NCBI RefSeq assembly: GCF_000381345.1
Contig: NZ_KB906398.1
Span: 766,642-830,641 of the forward strand
Reading direction: 5' to 3'
Length of the DNA stretch: 64,000 nucleotides
Origin: Deinococcus apachensis DSM 19763
GTDB lineage: Bacteria; Deinococcota; Deinococci; Deinococcales; Deinococcaceae
Shown here: one piece after another, positions 33,708-46,713 of the stretch
Layout: every line of letters begins with the position of its first letter
How positions within the stretch are numbered: the first letter of the stretch is position 1
Notes under the pieces: model-generated
Databases searched by the model: none
What the model saw: the letters and a program-made list of their open reading frames with translations, nothing else
Told to the model about the DNA's origin: nothing
Program-made: the position numbers and the translations under genes

Positions 33708-33713
33708 TATACT
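33708..33713 (+). promoter_or_regulatory. Leaderless -10 TATACT for the MFS transporter gene
   Basis: TATACT ends 8 nt before ATG 33722. Confidence 0.6.
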
Positions 33714-33721
33714 GGCCGCAC

Positions 33722-34981
33722 ATGACGACTCCCCCCCCCGCCGCCGCGCGCGTCAGCCCGTGGGTGCTGTCCGCGTTCTGGTTCGGCACCGCGTTTCACT
33801 GGCTCCTGCTGCTCCTGATCCTGATGCCCGCCAACGTCGTGCGCTTCGTGGGCGAGGGGCAGAAGGGCACTTATCTGGGCACCCTGACTGCCGTAGGGGC
33901 CGTGATGGCGCTCGTGCTGCCGCCGATCATTGGGGCGCGCAGTGACCGCACGGGGAGGCGGCTGCCGTACATCCGGCTGGGACTGGGCGTGAACCTGGCG
34001 GGCCTGGCGGTGATGGCCTTCGCCGCTACGGCGCTGGTGGGTCTGGGGGGCTTCTGGGTATACGTCCTTGGCTTCCTGCTCGTGCAATTCGGGAATAACT
34101 ACGCGACGGCGCCCTACAGCGCCCTGATCCCGCAACTTGTGCCACCCGAGCAGCGTGGGCGCTACAGCGGCGTCATGGGGCTGCTTCAGGCGGTCGGGCA
34201 ACTGCTGGGGGCGGTGACGGCGTTTGTGGTCGGCCTGCTGAAGCTCCCCGTGCTCGTCTCCTTCGCACTGATCGCCCTAGTGCTGTTCGTGCCCGCCCTG
34301 ATCACGCTGCGCGGGGTGCCGGAGAGGGAAGGGCCACCCGCCCACACCCCGGCCCAGCCCGCTCTCTCGTGGCGGCAGCTCTTCGCGTACCAGCCTTTCC
34401 TGTGGGTGTTCGTCACGCGGGTGCTGTTCGCCCTCGGGCAGTACAGCGTGCAACCCTTCCTCCAGTACTACAACGTGGACGTGCTGCGCCAGCGCGACCC
34501 GGCGACCAGCACCTCGATCATGCTCGTATGCATCATTGTTGGGAGCATCGCCTCTGCGCTCATCGGTGGGCGGATCAGCGACCGGGTGGGCCGCAAGCCG
34601 GTGATCTACGTAGCGGGGAGCGCGATGGCGGCGGCGGCGCTGCTGCTGCTCGTCGCGCCGTCCTACCCGACGGCACTGGCCCTCGCCGTGTTCTTCGGGC
34701 TGGGCTTCGGGGCGTTTACGAGTGTGGACTGGGCGCTGGGCAGCGACGCCATGCCCAGCGCGAGCAGCTACGCGCGGGACATGGGCATCTGGCACGTGGC
34801 CTTCGTGGCGCCGCAGCTTTCCAGCGCGCCGCAGGGAGCCCTTCTGGACTGGGGCAACGCACAGGGGGGAAACCTCGGCTATACGCTCGTCTTCGGCATC
34901 GCGGCGCTGTTCTTCCTGCTCGGCGTGGTCCTTGTGCGGAACGTGCCGGAAGTCATGCGGGGGCGGGCTCACGCAACCTGA
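33722..34981 (+). CDS. MFS transporter, SLC45/sucrose-transporter-like
   Basis: 419 residues, 12 membrane segments. The first half has [19 protein letters not shown], the MFS motif A form seen in SLC45 sugar/H+ symporters, and [28 protein letters not shown] in pieces. The second half has [17 protein letters not shown]. The match to SLC45 suggests sugar uptake with protons, but drug export cannot be excluded. It is monocistronic. Confidence 0.85.
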   Translation: MTTPPPAAARVSPWVLSAFWFGTAFHWLLLLLILMPANVVRFVGEGQKGTYLGTLTAVGAVMALVLPPIIGARSDRTGRRLPYIRLGLGVNLAGLAVMAFAATALVGLGGFWVYVLGFLLVQFGNNYATAPYSALIPQLVPPEQRGRYSGVMGLLQAVGQLLGAVTAFVVGLLKLPVLVSFALIALVLFVPALITLRGVPEREGPPAHTPAQPALSWRQLFAYQPFLWVFVTRVLFALGQYSVQPFLQYYNVDVLRQRDPATSTSIMLVCIIVGSIASALIGGRISDRVGRKPVIYVAGSAMAAAALLLLVAPSYPTALALAVFFGLGFGAFTSVDWALGSDAMPSASSYARDMGIWHVAFVAPQLSSAPQGALLDWGNAQGGNLGYTLVFGIAALFFLLGVVLVRNVPEVMRGRAHAT

Positions 34982-35047
34982 CGGCAACCTTTAGACGGTG
35001 CCCATCTCACCAAAGGGGGTGAGCTCGGCCATGACATGCTTCGTGCT

Positions 35048-35557
35048 ATGGAGCAACAACACGAACACCCCAGCCGCGAGGAAACGATCAAGGAGATGGC
35101 TGCCGTCATGAAGAACGTCAAGTTTGCCATGTTGACGGTCATGACCGAGGACGGCCACCTGCAAGCCCACCCGATGACCACCCAGCAGACCGAGTTCGAC
35201 GGCGACGTGTGGTTCATCGGCGGCAGGGACACCCAGCAGGTGCAGGCCATGGCCGCCCGCCCGCAGGTCAATGTGAGCTACGCCGACCACGGCAAGGGCG
35301 CTTACGTCAGCATCAGCGGCGCCGCGCAGCTCGTCGAGGACCGCGCCAAATTGGAGGAGCTGTGGACGGACGCTTACAAGGCGTACTTCCCAGGCGGCAT
35401 CGACGATCCCTCGGTCCAGCTTGTGAAGATTGAGGCGCAGGGTGGCGAGTACTGGGGCAGCGACGGCAAGCTCAAGAACATGTTCCAGCAGGCCCGGGCG
35501 GCGATCACGGGCAAGCCCGCCACCGACCTGGGGACGAACGAGACGGTCGAGTTCTAA
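35048..35557 (+). CDS. Pyridoxamine 5'-phosphate oxidase-like (general stress protein 26) protein
   Basis: 169 residues from ATG 35048 (an ATG four codons earlier is possible). Split-barrel flavin-binding fold: IKEMAAVMKNVKFAMLTVMTEDGHLQAHPM, VWFIGGRDTQQVQAMAARPQVNVSYAD in pieces, YVSISGAAQLVEDRAKLEELW and FPGGIDDPSVQLVKIEAQGGEYW. This matches the GSP26 group, small cytosolic FMN/F420-binding proteins linked to stress but without known substrate. It ends at a strong hairpin. Confidence 0.85.
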   Translation: MEQQHEHPSREETIKEMAAVMKNVKFAMLTVMTEDGHLQAHPMTTQQTEFDGDVWFIGGRDTQQVQAMAARPQVNVSYADHGKGAYVSISGAAQLVEDRAKLEELWTDAYKAYFPGGIDDPSVQLVKIEAQGGEYWGSDGKLKNMFQQARAAITGKPATDLGTNETVEF

Positions 35558-35568
35558 AGGGCAACGGA

Positions 35569-35602
35569 GCGGAGGCGCGGGAGCACCAGCCCGCGCCTCC
35601 GC
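35569..35602 (+). terminator. Long hairpin after the GSP26-like gene
   Basis: A perfect 13-bp stem GCGGAGGCGCGGG/CCCGCGCCTCCGC with an 8-nt loop, followed by CCTGTT. Stem strength makes a terminator likely despite the poor T-tract. Confidence 0.7.
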
Positions 35603-35638
35603 CCTGTTCCCTCCGTCCTCTCCCCGGACCCCAGGCCG

Positions 35639-35644
35639 TATCCT
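35639..35644 (+). promoter_or_regulatory. Leaderless -10 TATCCT for the EamA transporter gene
   Basis: TATCCT ends 7 nt before GTG 35652 and selects that start in an open frame that runs 74 codons further upstream. Confidence 0.55.
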
Positions 35645-35651
35645 CGGGCCT

Positions 35652-36584
35652 GTGACCGCCGCCCTTCCCCATTCCACCCCGGCCCAGACAAGACGTGCGC
35701 TGGCCGGGGTCATGCTCACGGTGGCCCTGTGGGGCGGGAACGTCGTGCTGCTCAAGGCGCTGCTGGTCCGCGGCCACCTGAACGCCGAGACGATCAACGT
35801 GGGGCGCTTCCTGATCGCCGGGCTGGTCCTCGTGGCCCTCAGCGTGCGGGCGCACGGCTGGCCCCGCTGGAACGGGCGGACCTGGGCCCAGGTGGCCCTG
35901 GTCGGCCTGCTGGGAAATACGCTGTTTCAGGCGTTCTTTCTGACAGGCATCCGTGCCAACCCCGCAGGCGTGGCCGGGCTGGTGAATGGCCTGGTGCCCG
36001 TGCTCGTCGTACCGCTCGGGTTGCTGCTGGGGCAACGGGCCTCGGGGCGACAGGTCGGCGGAGTGCTGCTCGCCTTCGCGGGGCTGATGGGGCTGCTTGC
36101 CGTCACGTTGCAACCCGGCATGTCGGTCACCCTGGGAGGCTTCGGGTGGATCATCGCGGCGGCGACCGTCTGGGCGTTGTACACGCTCTGGAACCGCCCG
36201 CTGGGGGAACGGGTGGGCGGCATTCCCTTCGTGGCCTTCAGCCTGGTGCTGGGGTGTGTGCCCTACGTGCTGTGGGCCGTCCCGCACCTGACGTTTCCGG
36301 GGGACGCGCCGCCCTGGGCCTGGGTTGGGGTCGCCCTCAGCGCCCTGGGGGCGAACGTCATCGCCTACCTGGGCTGGGCGAACGGTGCCCGGGTACTGGG
36401 TGCGGCGCGCACGAGCGTCTGGAACACGCTGGCCCCCGCCGTCGCGCTGGGGCTAAGCGCCGCCGTGCTGCACGAGCGCCTGCCGCCCGCCGTGTGGCTG
36501 GGCGCCGGGGTCATTCTGGCCGGGGCCGCCCTCGCCAACTGGCCGGGGGCCCCTCGGGTTGGGGGAAAAGCGCGGCCTGAGTAA
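35652..36584 (+). CDS. EamA/DMT-superfamily transporter
   Basis: 310 residues, ten membrane segments in two EamA repeats (first about 18-145 with LTVALWGGNVVLLKALL, LIAGLVLVALSV and GIRANPAGVAGLVNGLVPVLV; second about 155-300 with WIIAAATVWALYTLWNRPL and LGAARTSVWNTLAPAVALGL). The family exports amino acids and metabolites; substrate unknown. The GTG start is supported by the -10 spacing. Confidence 0.88.
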   Translation: MTAALPHSTPAQTRRALAGVMLTVALWGGNVVLLKALLVRGHLNAETINVGRFLIAGLVLVALSVRAHGWPRWNGRTWAQVALVGLLGNTLFQAFFLTGIRANPAGVAGLVNGLVPVLVVPLGLLLGQRASGRQVGGVLLAFAGLMGLLAVTLQPGMSVTLGGFGWIIAAATVWALYTLWNRPLGERVGGIPFVAFSLVLGCVPYVLWAVPHLTFPGDAPPWAWVGVALSALGANVIAYLGWANGARVLGAARTSVWNTLAPAVALGLSAAVLHERLPPAVWLGAGVILAGAALANWPGAPRVGGKARPE

Positions 36585-36597
36585 CCCGTGCTGCTCT

Positions 36598-36921
36598 TCA
36601 GTCGAGCTTGAAGTCGATCACCGGCGGCTGCCGCTCGCCCTCGTCGCCTTCAGGCTTGGCGTCCTCTTTTGGTTGCTCCGGGGACGGCTGGGCCGCGACC
36701 TGCTGCAGGGGCTCGGCGGGCGGTGTCTGCTCCTGGGTCGGCGTGCGCCCGCCCCTCGCGGCCGACTCCTGGGCGGCGCGGCGGGCGGCGATCAGGATGG
36801 AGTCGACCTCGGCGGGGCTGAGCAGGCCCTTGTTCTGAAGGGTGCTGAGGATCGCCAGGGCGAGTTTGCGGACGTACTCGGCGTCAGTAGGGGGAGGGGT
36901 GGGCACGTCTGGCCGCGTCAT
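36598..36921 (-). CDS. Small protein with disordered Pro/Gln tail
   Basis: 107 residues. The N-terminal part DAEYVRKLALAILSTLQNKGLLSPAEVDSILIAAR is a helical pair. The rest (about 50-107) is Pro, Glu and Gln-rich and probably disordered. I recognise no family. A TAGGGT hexamer 6 nt before ATG 36921 supports it being expressed. It is convergent with the EamA gene. Confidence 0.65.
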   Translation of the reverse strand: MTRPDVPTPPPTDAEYVRKLALAILSTLQNKGLLSPAEVDSILIAARRAAQESAARGGRTPTQEQTPPAEPLQQVAAQPSPEQPKEDAKPEGDEGERQPPVIDFKLD

Positions 36922-36927
36922 GCCCGC

Positions 36928-36933
36928 ACCCTA
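36928..36933 (-). promoter_or_regulatory. Leaderless -10 TAGGGT for the Pro/Gln-tail protein gene
   Basis: On the minus strand TAGGGT ends 6 nt before ATG 36921. Confidence 0.5.
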
Positions 36934-37167
36934 GCGCGAATGGGGGCCAGGAGGGGCAAACTGCCCCACAGGACGGAGGTAGTCTGAGGGCACCTTCACC
37001 CCCCCCAGGAGCAGAGGCAGGCATTCGGCCAACCGGAACACAAAAGACGGAACGCCCAGACACGGGTGTTATCCTGTGAGCCGTCTGAAAAGGTGGCGTG
37101 AAGCTTCACCCACACGGCAACCCGCCGTCCTCTCCGGGCAAAGACGGAGAGGCGCAAGAGGAGGAAG

Positions 37168-37906
<739 letters not shown>

Positions 37907-37916
37907 AGGACCGTAC

Positions 37917-39668
<1,752 letters not shown>

Positions 39669-39687
39669 GGCCGAGTAAGGAACCCAC

Positions 39688-40440
<753 letters not shown>

Positions 40441-40458
40441 GGCGATCAGCAAGGACGA

Positions 40459-40490
40459 GGGGCGGAAGCGCAGACTTCCGCCTCTTCTCT
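40459..40490 (+). terminator. Terminator of sdhCDAB
   Basis: GGCGGAAG/CTTCCGCC with a 6-nt loop, extended by GG/TC wobble, then TCTTCTCTTT. Confidence 0.75.
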
Positions 40491-40554
40491 TTGGCGTGTG
40501 GGAACGCTCAAGCCGGGCTGAGGCGGCCCCGTCCTTTTCGCCCCGGGCTTCCCT

Positions 40555-40560
40555 TACTGT
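40555..40560 (+). promoter_or_regulatory. Leaderless -10 TACTGT for the DUF2243 gene
   Basis: TACTGT ends 7 nt before ATG 40568. Confidence 0.55.
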
Positions 40561-40567
40561 CAGGGCC

Positions 40568-41068
40568 ATGACGACGGGCGAGCTGGGGCGGGACGTGGAG
40601 CATGCGGACGCCGACCGGCGCTGGATGCATGGCGGCGTTCTGCTGGGACTGGGCCTCGGGGGATTTTTTGACGGGATCGTCATTCACCAACTGCTGCAAT
40701 GGCATCACATGCTCAGCGCCGTCTATCCACACGACACACCGGGGAACCTGCGGGCGAACACGCTCGCCGACGGGCTCTTCCACCTGGTCGCCTACCTCTT
40801 CACCCTGCTGGGCACCGCCCTGCTGTGGAGCGGGCTGCGGGGCAGGCATCCCGCCTGGCCGACCTCCGCCTTCGTCGGCACGCTGCTCTTCGGCTTCGGG
40901 CTCTTCAACGTGGTCGAGGGCCTGATCGACCACCAGATTCTGGGCATCCACCACGTCCGCCCGGGGCCATACCAGCTCGCCTACGACATCGGCTTTCTGA
41001 TCTGGGGCGCAGCGATGCTGTTGGTGGGCTGGGGGTTGATGCGGAATGCGCGGGCGGCGAACGGGTAA
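40568..41068 (+). CDS. DUF2243-family membrane protein
   Basis: 166 residues, four membrane segments. The family pattern is clear: GVLLGLGLGGFFDGIVIHQLLQWHHMLS in pieces, then NTLADGLFHLVAYLFTLLG, FGFGLFNVVEGLIDHQILGIHHVRPG in pieces, and a last LIWGAAMLLVGWGL. Conserved His residues (IHQLLQWHH, DHQILGIHH) suggest metal or heme binding. Function of DUF2243 is unknown. The start is ATG 40568 by -10 spacing. Confidence 0.85.
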   Translation: MTTGELGRDVEHADADRRWMHGGVLLGLGLGGFFDGIVIHQLLQWHHMLSAVYPHDTPGNLRANTLADGLFHLVAYLFTLLGTALLWSGLRGRHPAWPTSAFVGTLLFGFGLFNVVEGLIDHQILGIHHVRPGPYQLAYDIGFLIWGAAMLLVGWGLMRNARAANG

Positions 41069-41118
41069 GGCAAAGGGGGCCACACCTCCCGCAGTTGGCC
41101 CCTCTCCGATGCTCGCCC

Positions 41119-41622
41119 TCAGAACTGCATCACGTACCGCGTCCCGTCGTTCCCGGTGCAGTCGCCGATGCCGTGTTCGCGTTCGTCGACCTGAAGGGTG
41201 CAGCTCAGCGTCCGGGGATTGGCCCCAGCGGTCTTGGCGATCAGGTTCCCGGCGCGCAGGGTGGCGCGCGGTTCGGGCGGGGTCCCCAGGAAGACGCCAT
41301 ATCCAGTGGAGGTGTTCCCGTTCGACTGCCCGGACCCGAAGGCGATGCCAAAATTCAGGCTGGAAGACGCCGGAGCCACCGCCACGCCCTCCAGTAGCGC
41401 GGTGCGGCCCGCGTAGGTCTGCCCGCCGATCACGATGGTGGTATTGTTCCCGCCGAAGGGGTCCCCTGCCCTCGTCCGCAGGGCGCCGGGCAGGAAGGTC
41501 ACCGTCCCCTCCGCCCCGGTGCTGGCGTTCACGATGCGGCCGATGGTAGAGGCGGTGTAGGTGGGCGCGCAGGAGGCAAGTAACGCCGCGCACCCCAGGG
41601 CGATCAGCGGGATTTTGGGCAT
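41119..41622 (-). CDS. Putative lipoprotein of unknown function
   Basis: 167 residues. The N-terminus MPKIPLIALGCAALLASC ends in a lipobox-like LLASC, so the mature protein would start at Cys18. The body is rich in Gly, Thr and Asn, with strands such as NNTTIVIGGQTYAG and LNFGIAFGSGQSNG, suggesting a small beta domain. No family is recognised. Two further Cys near the C-terminus (LSCTLQ, GDCTGN) may form a disulfide. Confidence 0.75.
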   Translation of the reverse strand: MPKIPLIALGCAALLASCAPTYTASTIGRIVNASTGAEGTVTFLPGALRTRAGDPFGGNNTTIVIGGQTYAGRTALLEGVAVAPASSSLNFGIAFGSGQSNGNTSTGYGVFLGTPPEPRATLRAGNLIAKTAGANPRTLSCTLQVDEREHGIGDCTGNDGTRYVMQF

Positions 41623-41628
41623 GGGTCC

Positions 41629-41634
41629 AGTGTA
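41629..41634 (-). promoter_or_regulatory. Leaderless -10 TACACT for the lipoprotein gene
   Basis: On the minus strand TACACT ends 6 nt before ATG 41622. Confidence 0.55.
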
Positions 41635-41692
41635 GGCGGCCTTTCTGACGGCTTGGCGGGAATCCGCTCAAGCCCGCATCATCTGGCCGCCC

Positions 41693-42031
41693 TCAGTGCG
41701 GCGCGGCGGGCGTTCCCGCCGGAAAGCCGCTGCTCTGCACGACGTCGTGGATCTCCAGCACGTTTGGGCCGCTGAACGCCTCGCGCGGCAGGCTGCCGCT
41801 GCGCGCGTGCCCCTGGCGGAAGGCGTCGGAGGTCGTCCACGCCTCGAACGCTTCCCGCGACTCCCAGAAGGTCAGGACGACGAAGGGCTCGCCCTCCTTC
41901 GTGGGCCGCAGGACGTGATTGGCGATGAAACCGGGCATGCCGTCCACCAGCCTGGCACGGTCGCGGAACCTCTGCTCGAACTGGTCGTGGTACTCCGGGC
42001 TGACGTAGATGCGGTTGGCGACGGTGATCAT
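41693..42031 (-). CDS. Antibiotic-biosynthesis-monooxygenase-fold protein, IsdG-like heme oxygenase candidate
   Basis: 112 residues, a ferredoxin-like ABM domain. MITVANRIYVSPEY, FEQRFRDRARLVDGMPGF and LTFWESREAFEAWTTSDAFRQGH in pieces match the IsdG/HmoB group. The Asn-Trp-His triad known from IsdG (Asn7, Trp67, His77) has counterparts at Asn6, Trp65 and His75. It may open the heme ring and release iron. GGAGGA lies 7 nt before ATG and the upstream phosphatase stop is 16 nt away, so it is the third gene of the hemB operon. Confidence 0.8.
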   Translation of the reverse strand: MITVANRIYVSPEYHDQFEQRFRDRARLVDGMPGFIANHVLRPTKEGEPFVVLTFWESREAFEAWTTSDAFRQGHARSGSLPREAFSGPNVLEIHDVVQSSGFPAGTPAAPH

Positions 42032-42047
42032 GGCGCTTCCTCCCCGG

Positions 42048-42587
42048 CTAGCGAGTGGCGAAGTCGTGGACGAACTGCTCCTGGGCCGCGTTCTCTATCG
42101 CGCCGGGCCGGGCCTCGCGCACCCGCGCTATCGCCTGCCCCGGCGGCATTCCCGCCTGGGTGAGCAGGCAGGCGGCGGTCAGCCCCGCCCGGCCCAGCCC
42201 GCCCCGGCAGTGGACGACGACCAGACGCCCATCGAGCAGGTGCTCCATCAGCTCGTCGAGAAGGGCGAAAAAGGCGGGCAGGTCAGCCGGAATGTCGCCG
42301 TCGCGGATGGGGCAGCCCACCACCGTCAGGCCCCGCTCCCCCGTCAGGGTGTGGTAGTCGGGAATGCCCAGCAGGTCGAACTCATGGGCCTCGATGAGCG
42401 GCGCGAGGACGTTCACGCCCTCCTGGGCCAGCCGGTCGAGGTCCGCCGCCAGGTCCCGGTCGTGCGTCACGCCCGCCTGAAGGACGCTGGCCCCCTTCTT
42501 GCCGGGGGCGAAGGTCAGCCCCAGCCGTCCCGGCCACAACGCCGTGTCGATCCAGTCCACGCGGATGGGGTGGGTCTCGCTCGTCAC
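42048..42587 (-). CDS. Dual-specificity/tyrosine phosphatase-like protein
   Basis: 179 residues from GTG 42587. The active-site loop VVVHCRGGLGRAGLTAACLL gives Cys-x5-Arg, with a general-acid Asp candidate in CPIRDGDIPADLP. It resembles CDKN3/MTM-like small phosphatases common in bacteria. The substrate is unknown. The start is 4 nt after the hemB stop and has GGAGG upstream; a longer reading would overlap hemB. Middle gene of hemB-phosphatase-ABM. Confidence 0.85.
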   Translation of the reverse strand: MTSETHPIRVDWIDTALWPGRLGLTFAPGKKGASVLQAGVTHDRDLAADLDRLAQEGVNVLAPLIEAHEFDLLGIPDYHTLTGERGLTVVGCPIRDGDIPADLPAFFALLDELMEHLLDGRLVVVHCRGGLGRAGLTAACLLTQAGMPPGQAIARVREARPGAIENAAQEQFVHDFATR

Positions 42588-42591
42588 CGGC

Positions 42592-43575
42592 TCAGCCCTC
42601 CCGCAGCCAGCGCGCGGCGTCCAGCGCATGGTAGGTGATGATCGCGTCCGCCCCGGCGCGGCGCATCCCCGTCAGCGTCTCCAGCACCGTGCGGCGCTCG
42701 TCCATGTAGCCCGCCTGCACGGCGGCCTTTACGAGCGCGTACTCGCCGCTGACATTGTAGGCGACGAGGGGCAGGTCGAAGGAGTCGCGCAGCAGCCGGA
42801 TCATGTCGAGGTACGCCAGCGCGGGCTTGACCATCAGGTAGTCGGCGCCCTGCTCGGCGTCCAGGCGGGCCTCGCGCAGGGCCTCCCGCTCGCCGCCCGC
42901 CGGGTCCATCTGGTAGGACGCCCGGTTGCCCACGCTGGGCGCGCTGCCCGCCGCGTCGCGGAAGGGACCGTAGTAGGCGCTGGCGTACTTCACCGCGTAG
43001 GCCATGACGGGCACGTGCTCGTACCCCGCCGCGTCGAGGGCCGCACGGATGGCGCCCACCTGACCGTCCATCATCGCGCTGGGCGCCACCACATCCGCCC
43101 CGGCCCGCGCCTGCGACACCGCCGTCTGCGCCAGCAATTCCAGCGCCGCGTCGTTGTCCACCGTCCAGTCGCCGTCCGCCGTCTGGCACAGCGGCCCGCA
43201 GTGCCCGTGGTCGGTGTACTCGCACAGGCAGGTGTCGGTGATCACGGTGACCTCCGGCAGCGCGGCCTTGATCGCCGCCGCGGCGCGCTGGATCACGCCG
43301 CCCTCGGCGTAGGCCTGGCTGCCCTGCGGGTCCTTGTGGTCGGGGATGCCAAAGAGGATCACGCTGGTGATGCCCAGCTCGCGCGCGGTCCGCGCCTGCT
43401 CCACGGCCCCCCCGACACTGTGGCGGCTCACGCCCGGCATGGTGGAAATGGGCTCTTCCGTCTCCTGCTCGTGGACGAAGATGGGGTGGATGAAGTGCGA
43501 CGGCGACAGGGTCACCTCGCGGATCAGGGCGCGCAGGCCAGCAGTGCGGCGAAGGCGGCGGGGGCGGTCGAGCAT
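42592..43575 (-). CDS. hemB: Delta-aminolevulinic acid dehydratase (porphobilinogen synthase)
   Basis: 327 residues. It joins two 5-aminolevulinate molecules to porphobilinogen in heme synthesis. Zn-binding Cys are in [14 protein letters not shown]. Schiff-base lysines are in [14 protein letters not shown] and [22 protein letters not shown] and PGVSRHSV at the start are typical. Here it heads an operon with a phosphatase and an IsdG-like protein. Confidence 0.96.
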   Translation of the reverse strand: MLDRPRRLRRTAGLRALIREVTLSPSHFIHPIFVHEQETEEPISTMPGVSRHSVGGAVEQARTARELGITSVILFGIPDHKDPQGSQAYAEGGVIQRAAAAIKAALPEVTVITDTCLCEYTDHGHCGPLCQTADGDWTVDNDAALELLAQTAVSQARAGADVVAPSAMMDGQVGAIRAALDAAGYEHVPVMAYAVKYASAYYGPFRDAAGSAPSVGNRASYQMDPAGGEREALREARLDAEQGADYLMVKPALAYLDMIRLLRDSFDLPLVAYNVSGEYALVKAAVQAGYMDERRTVLETLTGMRRAGADAIITYHALDAARWLREG

Positions 43576-43581
43576 GGGGGC

Positions 43582-43587
43582 AGGCTA
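43582..43587 (-). promoter_or_regulatory. Leaderless -10 TAGCCT for hemB
   Basis: On the minus strand TAGCCT ends 6 nt before ATG 43575. Confidence 0.55.
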
Positions 43588-43645
43588 GCGCAGGCGGGGA
43601 AGGGGGATTGGGAGCGGGGCGCGGTGTGGAGGCCCCTCCCGCGTC

Positions 43646-43891
43646 CTAGACGACGAAGGCCCGCACGCCCCCCTTCCGGCAGCCCCGCAGAAGATTTTGC
43701 CGCGTGAGGGCAACCACCTCCGGGTCGGGATGGGCGAGGGTGAGGACGGTGCGGGCGCGACCTGTGGCGTCCACTCCGCTTCGGGCATGGAGGACGGCGC
43801 CGCCAGGCGTGGCGAGCAGGGCGGCCAGCACGTCGTCGTCCAGTCCGCCTGGCAGCGTGACGTGCTCCGACACCTCTCCCCCACCCGCCAT
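43646..43891 (-). CDS. Small protein, last gene of an overlapping four-gene operon
   Basis: 81 residues. It has a helix DDDVLAALLAT, strands AVLHARSG and ARTVLTLAH, a helix EVVALTRQNLLRG, and ends KGGVRAFVV. No family is recognised. Its ATG shares one base with the stop of the DJ-1-like gene (TGATG), so it is almost certainly translated with it. The 3' end is followed by 70 nt to hemB. Confidence 0.6.
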   Translation of the reverse strand: MAGGGEVSEHVTLPGGLDDDVLAALLATPGGAVLHARSGVDATGRARTVLTLAHPDPEVVALTRQNLLRGCRKGGVRAFVV

Positions 43892-44451
43892 CAGGCGTGC
43901 CCCAGGCGGCGGGCGGCATCCTTCGCCGCGTCCTCGCCCCAGACCCGCGCGGCGACGGCGAGAGCGGCGTGCAGGGCGGGGAGGCCACCGGGGGTGGTCG
44001 TCAGCCCATCATCCGTGACCACCTCGCCGGGACGCACCCCGTCCGGGGCATAGCCCCAGAGCGTGTCGGCGAGGTCAGCGGGTCCTCCCACCGTATGGCC
44101 CCGCAACGTGCCCGCGTCGCCCAGAAGCAGGAGGCCACTGCCGCTCGCCCCGGTCGGCAGGGCGGCGTGGCGGGCCAGGAATTCGCGCAGCAGGGGATCA
44201 CGGGTCGCCTTCTGCGCCCCGGGGCCCCCGGGGACGAGCAGGCCAGCGGGGTCGGGCAGCGCCGCATACTGCACATGCGGCGTACTCACCAACCCCCCGG
44301 CGGTCACGATGCTCGCCCGCGAGCGGTTGACGGTCCGGGTTGCCTCCTCCCCCCCGCACAGGCGACACACCGCGACCATGAGGCCCAGTTCGAGTTCGCT
44401 GACGCCCACGTAGACCGGAATGGCGACGACGGGGCCAGCCACGTCCGTCAT
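43891..44451 (-). CDS. DJ-1/PfpI-like protein lacking the usual nucleophile
   Basis: 186 residues. The fold is recognisable: VVAIPVYVGVSELELGLMVAVCRLCG in pieces, LLVPGGPGAQKATRDPLLREFL, LLLLGDAGTLRGHTVGGPADLADTLWG in pieces, and VVTDDGLTTTPGGLPALHAALAV. Where family members have the nucleophilic Cys elbow before the LL-AGLL segment, this protein reads GASGSGLLLLG, with Ser/Gly instead. The Glu before the elbow is not obvious either. It is probably not a DJ-1-type hydrolase or deglycase. It overlaps both neighbours. Confidence 0.75.
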   Translation of the reverse strand: MTDVAGPVVAIPVYVGVSELELGLMVAVCRLCGGEEATRTVNRSRASIVTAGGLVSTPHVQYAALPDPAGLLVPGGPGAQKATRDPLLREFLARHAALPTGASGSGLLLLGDAGTLRGHTVGGPADLADTLWGYAPDGVRPGEVVTDDGLTTTPGGLPALHAALAVAARVWGEDAAKDAARRLGHA

Positions 44452-44662
44452 GGCCGCAGGGGCTGCACCCGGTACACCCGGCGCGCGTCGGGGGGGCCGA
44501 CCTCGCCCCGCTCCAGCAACAAGGTCGCCGCCTCGGGCGAGAGGCGCTCGACGTGCACCAGGTAGGTGTGCAGGGTGGCGGGGCTGTCGAAGCGGCGGGG
44601 GTGGGGATCACCCTCCACCCGCAGGTCCAGCCAGGCGATAGCCGTTCCAGGAACGGCGCCCT

Positions 44663-44666
<4 letters not shown>
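44448..44666 (-). CDS. Small protein, second gene of the overlapping operon
   Basis: 72 residues from ATG 44666, which overlaps the preceding stop (ATGA); its own stop overlaps the next ATG. Sequence: a strand pair TAIAWLDLRVEG, PRRFDSPATLHTYLVHVERL and a helix SPEAATLLLERGEV, ending in RRVYRVQPL. No family is recognised. The exact overlaps on both sides are the main evidence that it is real. Confidence 0.6.
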
Positions 44667-45043
<377 letters not shown>

Positions 45044-45077
45044 GTCCGGGCCAAGGCGGAAGGTCATAAGGAAGGAT

Positions 45078-45703
<626 letters not shown>

Positions 45704-45704
<1 letters not shown>

Positions 45705-46669
45705 CAGAAGAAGCGGCGCAGGTCCATGCCCTGATACAGATGCGCCACCTGTTCGGCGTACCCATTGAAAGGCAGGGTGGGGCGGCGGCGCAGTTCGCCG
45801 ATGCGCCGCTCGGTCGCCTGGCTCCAGCGGGGGTGGGGCACGGCGGGGTTCACGTTCGCGTAGAAGCCGTACTCGTCGGGGGCGGCCAGCGCCCAGGTCG
45901 TCTGCGGCTGCTCGCGGGTGAGGGTGACGCGGACGACCGCCTTGATGCTCTTAAAGCCGTACTTCCAGGGCACGACGAGCCGCAGCGGCGCCCCGTTCTG
46001 GTTGGGCAGGACGCGGCCATCCAGCCCCACCGCCATCAGGGTGAGGGGGTGCAGCGCCTCGTCCAGCCGCAGGCCCTCCACATAGGGCCAGTCGAGGATG
46101 GGGCTGCGCTGGCCGGGCATCTGGGCGGGGTCGTCCAGAGCGGTGAACCGCACATACTTCGCCTGCCCCGTCGGCTCGACCCTCCGCAGCAGGGCCGCCA
46201 GGGGAAAGCCCAACCAGGGCATCACCATCGACCAGCCCTCCACACAGCGCATGCGGTAGACGCGGTCTTCGAGGGGGAACCAGGACTGCAACGTATCGAT
46301 GTCCACCCGCACGGGCTTCCGCACCTCGCCATCAATCAGGACCGTCCAGGGCCGCGTCTTCAGGCTTCCGGCGAGGCGGGCGGGGTCGTCCTTGCCCAGG
46401 CCGAACTCGTAGTAGTTGTTGTAGCTCGTGGCCTGTGCCCAGGGGGTGACCGCCTCGGTGGTGTCGTAGGGGCCGGTGGGACGGCGGGCCTGCACCAGGG
46501 GCTCCCCCGCCGCCTCGCTCGCCCCGGGACGGCGCGTGAGCAGTTCCAGGCCGCCGCCCAGCGCGAGGGCCGTGCCGGTGAAAAGGGCGGCGTTTTTCAG
46601 GAACTCGCGGCGCGGGCGAACGGGATCAGGGGCGCCGGGCTCATCACGTTCGGGGGATGGGGGGGTCAT
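45704..46669 (-). CDS. msrP: Periplasmic methionine sulfoxide reductase catalytic subunit MsrP
   Basis: 321 residues. The twin-arginine leader has [21 protein letters not shown]. The Moco-ligating Cys is in [17 protein letters not shown], and family motifs are YNNYYEFG near the N-terminus and [11 protein letters not shown], ending in [21 protein letters not shown] in pieces. MsrP (YedY) repairs oxidised methionines on envelope proteins. AGGAGGA precedes ATG 46669 and TATACC lies 17 nt upstream of it. Translated with msrQ. Confidence 0.95.
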
Positions 46670-46686
46670 GGGGTCTCCTCCTCACA

Positions 46687-46692
46687 GGTATA
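46687..46692 (-). promoter_or_regulatory. -10 TATACC for msrPQ
   Basis: On the minus strand TATACC lies 17 nt before ATG 46669, leaving room for a short leader with AGGAGGA. It suggests msrPQ can be transcribed independently of the large ATPase gene upstream. Confidence 0.45.
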
Positions 46693-46713
46693 CGCCCTTC
46701 CCCGGGGTTCGGT

